Assembly (NCBI GenBank): GCA_029862935.1
Contig: JAOTWK010000191.1
Coordinates: forward strand, 1 to 6,744
DNA from: Gemmatimonadota bacterium
GTDB lineage: Bacteria; Gemmatimonadota; Gemmatimonadetes; Gemmatimonadales; GWC2-71-9
Direction: 5' to 3'
Length of the DNA: 6,744 nucleotides
Shown: one piece after another, positions 1 to 5,759 of the stretch
Layout: each line of letters starts with the position of its first letter
Position numbering within the stretch: position 1 is the stretch's first letter
Notes under the pieces: generated by a model
What the model was told of the DNA's origin: nothing
The model's database searches: none
What the model saw: the letters and a program-made list of their open reading frames with translations, nothing else
Translations under genes and position numbers: made by a program

Positions 1-1
1 C

Positions 2-214
2 GGGGCGCAGGGGGTGGCGCTCACGCTGATGTCCCCCGACGAGTGGCTGATGATGCGGGACGTGGAGAAACTGATGGGCCGGACGTTCCAGCGTGAGGTC
101 ATGCCGGGGTTCGAGCCTGCCTTCGCGCCGGTCCAGCCACGGGAGCGGGCCGAACGCGCCAAGCCCCAGGGGCGCTCGGTACGGCCTCGGAGAGGGCGCG
201 GGCGCACGCGGTAA
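2..214 (+). CDS. rhlE: DEAD-box RNA helicase, RhlE-type, C-terminal fragment (5' end outside window)
   Basis: The reading frame is open from the first bases of the window to a TAA at 212-214, so only about the last 70 residues of the protein are present. The visible part reads GVALTLMSPDEW, then RDVEKLMGR, then PGFEP. This matches the end of the second RecA-like domain and the post-helicase segment of RhlE-type ATP-dependent RNA helicases, where a Ser-Pro-Asp-Glu stretch is followed by an (R)-(D/A)-(I/V)-E-K-(L)-(I/M)-G helix and a Pro-Gly-(F/Y)-(E/D) turn. Such helicases unwind short RNA duplexes in ribosome assembly and RNA turnover. After PGFEP comes a short Arg/Lys-rich tail ending in RRGRGRTR, typical of the RNA-binding extensions in this family. 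The catalytic motifs (DEAD, SAT) lie upstream of the window, so the assignment rests on the C-terminal signature alone. It could be another DEAD-box subfamily. Confidence 0.62.
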   Translation, partial: GAQGVALTLMSPDEWLMMRDVEKLMGRTFQREVMPGFEPAFAPVQPRERAERAKPQGRSVRPRRGRGRTR

Positions 215-248
215 CCCGCAGGCGCTGACGCGCGTCGCACAGTCCAAG

Positions 249-290
249 TCCCGATCGGCGGTCTCAGCCGGTCGGGGCTTTCTTCTTCCT
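249..290 (+). terminator. Rho-independent terminator of the helicase gene, inside the topoisomerase 3' end
   Basis: Arms 250-259 (cccgatcggc) and 267-276 (gccggtcggg) pair over 10 bp with a single G-U wobble around the 7-nt loop 260-266. On the plus strand the stem is followed by a pyrimidine run, ctttcttcttcctt, with 9 T in 14. It lies 35 bp after the helicase stop codon. The loop contains the topoisomerase stop codon (264-266), and the T-rich run is the complement of that gene's C-terminal Lys codons. There is no T-run on the minus-strand side, so it is directional for the helicase. Confidence 0.6.
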
Positions 291-1388
291 TGGTGCGCGC
301 CGGTTGGGTTCCAGATGGAGCAGCTCGAGGACCGCGAGCTCGCCGCGTCGGAGCGCGCCGCGCCGATGCCGACGCTTCTGCGAGCGCGGCCGCGCCGGTC
401 TTGGGGCGACGATGCCTTCCCGATAGGCGTTGATCACCCGCGGGTGCACGTAGTACTTGCGACATACCGCTCGGGTGTTGCCGAGCCGTGCCGCGACGAG
501 GTCGATGGCCTTGATGATGTTGGCCTGCATCTCCCGCTGCGTCGTGGCGGGGCCCAAGTCGCGCAGGGTCGTGGCAGCGGCGATCGTTCCCGCCCACGTG
601 CGGAAGTCCTTGGCCGTGAACTCCTGACCGGAAATCTGCCGCAAGTAGGCGTTGATATCGCCCGAATCGATCCTCTGGCGGCGCCCGCGGTCGTCCAGGT
701 ACTGAAACAGCTCCTGGCCGGGCAACGTCTGGCAATGCTGGACGATGCTCGCGATGCGTCGATCGGTGATGGCCACCGACCGCATGATGCCGCTCTTCCC
801 GCGAAACTCGAACCGGAGCTTCGAGCCCGAGACTTCCACGTGACGACGGCGCATGGTGGTGAGGCCGTAGGATCGGTTCTCGCGCGCGTACACGTCGCTG
901 CCGATACGGATGAGCGTCTTCTCCAAGAGTCTGACGACCGTAGCCAGGACCTTTTCCCGTGGCAGCCCTTCGCGGGCCAGGTCGCGCTCCACCCGCTCAC
1001 GGATGGCCGGCAGCACGGTACTGAACGCGAGCATGCGGTCGAACTTGGTGTCGTCCCGAACCTCACGATACCTCGGATGGTAGCGGTACTGCTTGCGACC
1101 CTTCGCGTCCCGCCCCGTGGCCTGAAGGTGCCCGTTGGGCGTTGGGCAGATCCATACGTCCGTCCACGCCGGTGGGATGACCAGCGACCGAATGCGCCTC
1201 CGTTCGGCTCGATCGCGGATTGGTTCTCCATTCAAGCCGATATAGCTGAACCCGCGGCCGGCCCGCTTGCGGCTGATGCCCGGCTCCGAGTCGGAGACGT
1301 AGACGAGGCCCTCTGGTGCGGCGGTCCTGGGCTGGTCCGAGCGGCGTGGGGTGCGGCCGCCGGCGCCGCTCGAGGCTGTCCGACTCAC
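264..1388 (-). CDS. DNA topoisomerase IB (bacterial, poxvirus-like type)
   Basis: 374 residues, the usual length for bacterial TopIB. These enzymes nick one DNA strand through a 3'-phosphotyrosine link and relax positive and negative supercoils without ATP. The N-terminal domain has the family blocks LVYVSDSEPGI (28-38), IPPAWTDVWICP (71-82) and GHLQATGRDAKGRKQYRYHP (86-105). By analogy with vaccinia topoisomerase the catalytic set is Arg161 (IRIG), Lys198 (FRGKSG), Arg263 (DFRTWAGT) and nucleophile Tyr313 (CRKYYVHP). The vaccinia His265 position is Asn304, as is usual in bacterial members. Residue 306 is Arg, where related bacterial proteins, as I recall them, mostly have Pro (LGNTP). Tyr312 directly precedes the nucleophile. 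The last ~45 residues form a Lys/Arg-rich tail ending in KKKAPTG. The GTG start overlaps the peptidase stop as GTGA, with GGGA 7-10 nt upstream as a modest ribosome site, which implies translational coupling. Confidence 0.93.
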   Translation of the reverse strand: MSRTASSGAGGRTPRRSDQPRTAAPEGLVYVSDSEPGISRKRAGRGFSYIGLNGEPIRDRAERRRIRSLVIPPAWTDVWICPTPNGHLQATGRDAKGRKQYRYHPRYREVRDDTKFDRMLAFSTVLPAIRERVERDLAREGLPREKVLATVVRLLEKTLIRIGSDVYARENRSYGLTTMRRRHVEVSGSKLRFEFRGKSGIMRSVAITDRRIASIVQHCQTLPGQELFQYLDDRGRRQRIDSGDINAYLRQISGQEFTAKDFRTWAGTIAAATTLRDLGPATTQREMQANIIKAIDLVAARLGNTRAVCRKYYVHPRVINAYREGIVAPRPARPRSQKRRHRRGALRRGELAVLELLHLEPNRRAPRKKKAPTG

Positions 1389-2686
1389 TCCAGGTCCCGT
1401 GGATCGATCCGCGTCGGCGTCGACGCACCAGACACGATCGGAGCGGCTGCTTGTGCAATGGCTTTGATCGTGGTCGTCATGTGGTCGAGGTCGAGCGTGA
1501 CGAGCTCGTCGGAAACTCGGTGATAGTCCTCGTCCACGTCGATCGGGGTGGTGCTGATGGAGTGTGCCGGCACGCCCAGGCGCGCGAAGGTCGCGTTGTC
1601 GGAGCGGAAGAACAGGTTCTGGTCCGGGTACGGGTCGGGCGTGAAGGTAAAGCCGCTCCGGGCGGCGGTCTGACGGAGAATCTCACCAACGTCGGACTTG
1701 TCGAAGCCCGTGATCCAGGCCACGTCGGGTCCGGCGGCGGCGGGCTTGCCGATCATCTCGACGTTGACCATGGCGACCACTTGGTCGAGATCGATCTGTG
1801 AGGCGAAGTATCGCGAGCCGTAGCCACCCATCTCCTCGGCGGCGAACGCGACGAACACCAGGGTCCGGCCGGGCTTCCGCAGCGCCTTGAAGTACCTGGC
1901 GAGCTCGATCACGGCCGTTGTACCGGACGCGTTGTCGTTCGCGCCGTTGGCGATGGAGTCACCGTCCACGGGGGGTCGGATCCCGATGTGATCGTAGTGC
2001 GCCGAAAATAGCACGATCTCGTCGTGTCGCTCTCCGGGGATGATACCGACCACGTTCGCCAACTGCTCCTCCTCTACCGACGCCGAGACCTCGATTCGGA
2101 ACGCCGATGCGCTCGTTTCGTCGGTCAGAACGAGCACGGTATTGGATCCGCTCATCGGATCGAGCGTGCGCGTCGCTCCGGCCGTGAACGCCCGAACCCG
2201 CTCGAACAGGCGCTCATGCGAGCGGTGCATCAACACCAAGGTGTTGGTGCCCGGCGTGCGCATGACCGCGACCGCCTGCATCGGATCGTCGTCCCGACCG
2301 ACGATCCTGATCGCCACATCATCGTCGGTGGTCCACTGGAGCGCAGGGCTCGAGACCGAGATTGCGACGCGTTCACGTGGGACCGTACGGCCGTTCAGCT
2401 CTATCGTGGCTCGATCGACGGTGATGGCATAGACGGGGAATGGCTGGCGATACCCGCTCAGGTCGCCGAACCGGTCCAGCCCAACGGCCGCGAACTCCGA
2501 TTGGATGAACTCGGCGGCCCGGTCGGCCGCGGGCGTGAAAGCCCGGCGTCCCTGCATCTCGTCCGCACTCAGCGTGGCTACGATGCGCTCGACGCTCGTC
2601 CGCGAGATCTCGGGCTCGCCGCGGGAGCATCCGAGGGGGCCCGCCAGGGCGAGCGCGATGATCAGTACGCGTGTCCTTTCAGCCAT
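1385..2686 (-). CDS. M28-family zinc metallopeptidase, probable lipoprotein or exported
   Basis: 433 residues from the ATG at 2686. A GTG codon immediately upstream (2689) is also possible, but GAGAG is better spaced, at 6 nt, from the ATG. Residues 1-19 are a basic start followed by a hydrophobic run that ends in GPLGC (Cys20). That looks like a lipobox with Pro at -3, so export is likely and lipidation plausible. The C-terminal half is an M28 aminopeptidase-like domain. Its expected co-catalytic zinc ligands are His230 (SAHYDHIG), Asp251 (GANDNASG), Glu285 of the EE pair (AAEEMG; Glu284 the general base), Glu310 (NVEMIG) and His389 (DYHRVSDE). The region at about 25-200 probably holds a poorly conserved PA-like insertion. 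Such enzymes trim N-terminal residues from peptides outside the cytoplasm; the substrate cannot be read from sequence. The gene is followed with a 4-bp overlap by the topoisomerase gene. The 193-bp upstream gap holds the previous gene's terminator. Confidence 0.92.
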   Translation of the reverse strand: MAERTRVLIIALALAGPLGCSRGEPEISRTSVERIVATLSADEMQGRRAFTPAADRAAEFIQSEFAAVGLDRFGDLSGYRQPFPVYAITVDRATIELNGRTVPRERVAISVSSPALQWTTDDDVAIRIVGRDDDPMQAVAVMRTPGTNTLVLMHRSHERLFERVRAFTAGATRTLDPMSGSNTVLVLTDETSASAFRIEVSASVEEEQLANVVGIIPGERHDEIVLFSAHYDHIGIRPPVDGDSIANGANDNASGTTAVIELARYFKALRKPGRTLVFVAFAAEEMGGYGSRYFASQIDLDQVVAMVNVEMIGKPAAAGPDVAWITGFDKSDVGEILRQTAARSGFTFTPDPYPDQNLFFRSDNATFARLGVPAHSISTTPIDVDEDYHRVSDELVTLDLDHMTTTIKAIAQAAAPIVSGASTPTRIDPRDLE

Positions 2687-2797
2687 CACGGACTCTCGGC
2701 GTTGCGGGTCGGCGAGGTGTCTGCGAATCGGTGCCCCTCGGCTGCCCGGGGGCAGTGGCCAAAGCTACCCACGGAATCCACGAGCGCGAGTCCGCTG

Positions 2798-2840
2798 ATA
2801 CAAAGGGGCCGACGGAGCGGTGGTTCGCTCCATCGGCCCC
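2798..2840 (-). terminator. Strong Rho-independent terminator of the TPR-membrane protein gene
   Basis: Arms 2805-2819 and 2826-2840 form a 15-bp stem with one mismatch (C·A on the plus strand, G-T on the minus) and a 6-nt loop (2820-2825). Read on the minus strand, the stem is followed by TTTGTAT. It starts 40 bp after the stop codon of the TPR gene at 2880. It separates that gene from the downstream peptidase-topoisomerase pair, which must therefore have its own promoter in about 2687-2797. I could not find a convincing -35/-10 pair there. The only other structure is a short imperfect palindrome, ctgcccgggggcag, at 2742-2755. Confidence 0.75.
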
Positions 2841-2879
2841 GATCCTCGACGAAAGGCCGTGGACGGTGCGGCCGATCGC

Positions 2880-4502
2880 CTACTTCCCAGCCGTGCCGCG
2901 GCGCTCGGTGAGCGTTCCGAGGAGCTGTTCCAAGGTGGCCGGTGCAATTCTCGCGTACGCCGTCACGAACGAATTGCGGAACCGCACCGTTCCGACGGCC
3001 GTATCGCCCGAGACCTCGACCTGGAGCGTCCCGCTCTCGCCCGCCGGAGCGTCAGCGAACGGGATCACCGAGAGCGACACCTGTTCGCCATTCGCGAGCC
3101 GCTGAACCACCTGGTAGCTGTCCGGCCCGCGGGCCACGGCAGCGACCTCGAGGTCGGCGATCGCGATGACGGGGTCGCTCGCCGACGTCCGCGACGTCGC
3201 CGAGGCTCGGCTCACCAGCTCCGATGCAGAGGGCAGCGTGGTTGGGATGACAATCCGTCCGGGGTCGTCCAAGGTGTTGGCGAGCGGGATATCGACGGTC
3301 CCAGGCTGGGCACGCATGGCTGCCTGTGTCGCGGCGGCCATGGCCGCCGGGTCGAGCGCCACCGGCACGAGCGGCGCCCGTTCCTTGAGGCCGGTACCGG
3401 CGGTGGAGTCCGGGTCCGCCGGTGTGGCCACGACTGGTGCCTGACTGGGCGCGGCGGTGCCCGATTGGCTCACAGTCCGCTGCGCCGACTCGGTGGCCCC
3501 GAAGGCGGCGACCATCATGAGCGTGTTGCGGGACGGTGTGGCGTGCGGAACGGTGATCTCCGGCTGTTCGGCATCCAGTTCGCCGCCGAAGGGTACCGCG
3601 CCAAAGGCGAAGAACCCCAGACCGACGAAGGCCAAGGCCGCCGCGGCCGCGGCGGGGTAGACCCACACGGGCCGGGTGCCCCAGGTGCGGCGGATCCTGG
3701 CTACCAGACCGAGGCGAGGCGCCGCGGGCTCCGGCCGAGTGGGCCGGGACGTCGGTTCCGGGCTGCGGGTGGGTGCCATCGGTGCCACGGCAGGCGGCTC
3801 GACCGCTCGGGGTGCCGGCCGCTGTATTTCGGCCATGACGGGATCGCGCGTCGGAACGGCACCCGAGTGCTCCGGCGTCGGTGCCGGTGCGGGTCGGGAC
3901 GGCGTCTCGCGAGCCACGGAGCTGTGCGTCTCCACCAGCGGCGGTCGCGGCGCGGTCAGCTGCATGGCGTCGGCAGGGAGCATGACGGCCGGCATTTCGC
4001 CGGTGTGTCCCGCCAGGTGTTGGCCGCGCTCCGCTGTCTCGAAGAACCGCTCCAGCATTGCCCGGATCTCCGATTCCGGCCTCACGGCCAGATGCTGGAG
4101 GGTGTTCAGGGTTTTCGGCAGTTTGGCCCGCTCGGCATAGTCGACCAGCACGAGCCGGGTTGGCTCCACGTAGCCGTGGTTCAGAAGCTGCTGGGCGAAG
4201 CGGATGTAGACATCGTTCCGGTGAGGGGCGGTGCGCAGGATCTTGAGACACAGGGCGATGACGCTCCGGTTCGAGCCCTGCTTCGCATACTGCTCGGCCG
4301 CTCGTTCGAACATGGCAATCGCGCCGTGCTTGTCACCGCTCTTGAGGGAGAGGTCGCCGACCTTGACGTACAGCGGCGCCTCGGGTTCGATGGCATCGCA
4401 CTCGAGCCGTGCGATGATCTCCTCGTAGGCGTCGAGTGCCGCTGCCGTCTTGCCTTGTCTCTCGAGTTCGCGTGCTTGCTGTTTCACCGTAGCGATGTTC
4501 AC
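2880..4502 (-). CDS. TPR protein with single membrane span and extracytoplasmic C-terminal domain
   Basis: 540 residues from a GTG start at 4502. GGAGGT lies 6 nt upstream (4509-4514), which decides this start over the longer open frame. Residues 3-34 (helix pair around ERQGKTAAALDAYEEII) and 43-76 (YVKVGDLSLKSGDKHGAIAMFERAAEQYAKQG) are TPR units. Further TPR-like helices run to about 155. Residues 183-262 are a Pro/Ala/Arg-rich, probably disordered linker. A basic stretch (263-277) precedes a hydrophobic span at about 279-303, so by the positive-inside rule the TPRs are cytoplasmic and 304-540 are outside. The outer part begins with low-complexity Ala/Pro/Thr sequence. It ends in a compact domain (about 445-535) with DSYQVVQRLANGEQVSLSV and a closing helix ATLEQLLGTL. 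That arrangement recalls the DUF4367-like domains of some anti-sigma factors; this is an inference. There is no zinc-finger anti-sigma motif. It could instead be an envelope assembly scaffold. The gene is divergent from the PP2C gene. Confidence 0.85.
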   Translation of the reverse strand: MNIATVKQQARELERQGKTAAALDAYEEIIARLECDAIEPEAPLYVKVGDLSLKSGDKHGAIAMFERAAEQYAKQGSNRSVIALCLKILRTAPHRNDVYIRFAQQLLNHGYVEPTRLVLVDYAERAKLPKTLNTLQHLAVRPESEIRAMLERFFETAERGQHLAGHTGEMPAVMLPADAMQLTAPRPPLVETHSSVARETPSRPAPAPTPEHSGAVPTRDPVMAEIQRPAPRAVEPPAVAPMAPTRSPEPTSRPTRPEPAAPRLGLVARIRRTWGTRPVWVYPAAAAAALAFVGLGFFAFGAVPFGGELDAEQPEITVPHATPSRNTLMMVAAFGATESAQRTVSQSGTAAPSQAPVVATPADPDSTAGTGLKERAPLVPVALDPAAMAAATQAAMRAQPGTVDIPLANTLDDPGRIVIPTTLPSASELVSRASATSRTSASDPVIAIADLEVAAVARGPDSYQVVQRLANGEQVSLSVIPFADAPAGESGTLQVEVSGDTAVGTVRFRNSFVTAYARIAPATLEQLLGTLTERRGTAGK

Positions 4503-4791
4503 CGTCCCACCTCCAAATGACCTGTGCGCCAAACCGCCGGGGGAGGGCCCCGACCACCATGCGATCTCAGTATCGCGACTGGGACTGTCGGAACCAGTGA
4601 CCCAGAGCACACTCACGTCCCCGCGCGGGAAGCGCCCGCCAGCTCTGGGGAAACCGCCCCGCCGCACCCCCGGTTTTCGACAGGGTAGCGCGAGTGGGTT
4701 CCCGGGCCCAAGTTGACCGTGAGGGGTGGGTTTCGGGTCGGGGAGTTCCCGGGTGGACCAGCCACCACGGTGTCTGGGGATGGGGGAGCGC
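4503..4791. promoter_or_regulatory. Divergent intergenic region between TPR protein and PP2C phosphatase genes
   Basis: These 289 bp must carry both outward promoters if the two genes are transcribed independently. On the minus strand the GGAGGT at 4509-4514 is the ribosome site of the TPR gene. A 9-bp direct repeat, gttcccggg, occurs at 4698-4706 and 4745-4753, 47 bp apart. The second copy sits in a small palindrome (gggagttccc). Between the copies is TTGACC (4713-4718), but no acceptable -10 box follows at 16-18 bp. A 5-bp inverted repeat ggtgg/ccacc (4752-4766) lies shortly before the phosphatase start. I cannot assign a promoter to either side with confidence. Confidence 0.35.
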
Positions 4792-5703
4792 ATGACCGAG
4801 CCAGCGCGCAGCAGGACGAGCGGGTCCCGTCCGATGGAAGCCGACGTCGATGTTTTCGGGCTGACGCATCCCGGTCGCGTTCGCACGGCCAACGAAGACC
4901 ACTTCTTGATCGCGAGTCTCCACAAGCTCCTGCGCGTGCAGCAGTCGAGTCTGCCAAAGCAGGATTATCCACAACTCGTGAGTGATTCCCGCGGCTATCT
5001 GTTCCTCGTCGCCGACGGCGTTGGTGGACGACCGGACGGCCACCTAGCGAGCGAGACCGTTCTGAGGACCATCGCCGATCACGTCACCAATCTCATGGAC
5101 CTGTACCGCCGCCTCGATCCTGATCGGGAATCCGTCTTCCTGCGGGAGCTCACCGGGTCGGTGGAACGCAGCCACGCGATTCTCAAGGAGCACGGCGACC
5201 GCAACCACGAGGGCCAAGGGCTCGCGACCACCCTGACCATGGTCGCCGTCCTGTGGCCTCGCGCCTACCTGGTGCAGGTGGGCGACAGCCGCTGCTACCG
5301 GCTGCGCAGTGGTCGGCTGGAGCGACTGTCGCGCGACCAGACGGTGGCACAGGCCTTGGTGGATTCGGGCGCACTGACTCCGGAAGAGGCGACCCGATCG
5401 CCGTTTCGGAGCGTCCTGTCCAGTGCCGTGGGTGGTCCGGAAGCGTTGCCCATCACGGCCTCCGACGACCTCCGACGGGAAGACGTCATGCTGCTCTGCA
5501 CGGACGGTCTCACCAAGCACGTGTCGGAAGCCGAGATCGAGCAGGAGCTACTGGGGCTCGAGTCGGCCGAGCGAAGCTGCCATCGTCTCGTCGATCTGGC
5601 CCTCGAACGGGGTGGGAAGGACAACGTCACCGTGGTGATCGGCCGAATGCGGCCCAAGCTTGGCAGGGCCTCCGGCGCCCGTGCCTCAGCCACCGATGGG
5701 TGA
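4792..5703 (+). CDS. PP2C-type (PPM family) protein serine/threonine phosphatase
   Basis: 303 residues from the ATG at 4792, which has GGGGGAG just upstream. In-frame alternatives are GTG 4726, ATG 4780 and ATG 4834 (MEADVDVFG). The catalytic domain only begins near residue 20, so the start is not certain. PPM motifs appear in order: HPGRVRTANEDHF (26-38, metal-site acid Asp36), LVADGVGG (72-79, Asp75), GLATTLTMVAV (143-153), VQVGDSRCYRLR (161-172, Asp165), LLCTDGL (234-240, Asp238) and GGKDNVT (274-280, Asp277). All the metal-binding aspartates expected for the two-metal centre are present, so it should be active against phospho-Ser/Thr. A segment at about 43-68 is inserted between the first two motifs. 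There is no membrane span or signal peptide, so it is cytoplasmic. Bacterial members usually counteract Hanks-type kinases or regulate anti-sigma/partner switches; no kinase is in the window. The C-terminal ~20 residues are a basic, low-complexity tail. Confidence 0.93.
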   Translation: MTEPARSRTSGSRPMEADVDVFGLTHPGRVRTANEDHFLIASLHKLLRVQQSSLPKQDYPQLVSDSRGYLFLVADGVGGRPDGHLASETVLRTIADHVTNLMDLYRRLDPDRESVFLRELTGSVERSHAILKEHGDRNHEGQGLATTLTMVAVLWPRAYLVQVGDSRCYRLRSGRLERLSRDQTVAQALVDSGALTPEEATRSPFRSVLSSAVGGPEALPITASDDLRREDVMLLCTDGLTKHVSEAEIEQELLGLESAERSCHRLVDLALERGGKDNVTVVIGRMRPKLGRASGARASATDG

Positions 5704-5705
5704 CC

Positions 5706-5721
5706 GGGCACGCCCCTTGCA
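5706..5721 (+). promoter_or_regulatory. Candidate sigma-54 (-24/-12) promoter for the receiver gene
   Basis: The sequence GGGCACG-CCCC-TTGCA agrees with the sigma-54 consensus TGGCACG-N4-TTGCW at every position except the first T. The essential GG (5707-5708) and GC (5719-5720) are exactly 12 bp apart. It begins three bases after the phosphatase stop codon. Transcription would start near 5732, 28 nt before the receiver ATG. Dependence on RpoN and an enhancer-binding activator is inferred, not shown. Confidence 0.58.
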
Positions 5722-5737
5722 GACAGTCCCAATGAAG

Positions 5738-5753
5738 GATCCCACGGGGGATC
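5738..5753 (+). other. Leader hairpin enclosing the receiver gene's ribosome-binding site
   Basis: gatccc (5738-5743) and gggatc (5748-5753) pair over 6 bp around a 4-nt loop (acgg). The best Shine-Dalgarno sequence for the ATG at 5760, GGGGGA at 5746-5751, lies in the loop and 3' arm. Opening the hairpin would therefore help translation. It is a small hairpin, so a regulatory role is only a possibility. Confidence 0.35.
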
Positions 5754-5759
5754 GGGGCT

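Noticed and set aside
93..1523. A 476-codon plus-strand open frame antisense to the topoisomerase gene
   Set aside because: Its translation is low-complexity and resembles no family. The minus strand encodes an unmistakable topoisomerase IB, so this is a GC-rich shadow frame.
2231..2246. Inverted repeat CAACACC-aa-GGTGTTG in the peptidase gene
   Set aside because: It lies in well-conserved-looking coding sequence (codons for TNTLVL), and a 7-bp repeat is expected by chance in a window this size.
2820..4520. A 566-codon plus-strand open frame antisense to the TPR protein gene
   Set aside because: The product is Arg/Gly/His-rich without domains, and the minus-strand frame has TPRs, a membrane span and a good ribosome site. 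Long antisense frames are expected at this GC content.
4713..4741. TTGACC as a -35 box for the phosphatase gene
   Set aside because: No -10-like hexamer is found 16-18 bp downstream; the sequence there is G-rich.
4503..4925. 141-codon N-terminal extension of the TPR protein frame
   Set aside because: It overlaps the divergent phosphatase gene and has no recognisable sequence. The GTG at 4502 has an ideal GGAGGT ribosome site.
5345..5359. TGGCAC-like sigma-54 site inside the phosphatase gene
   Set aside because: The -12 element reads TTGG instead of TTGC, losing the invariant GC. It is deep inside a gene with no start downstream.
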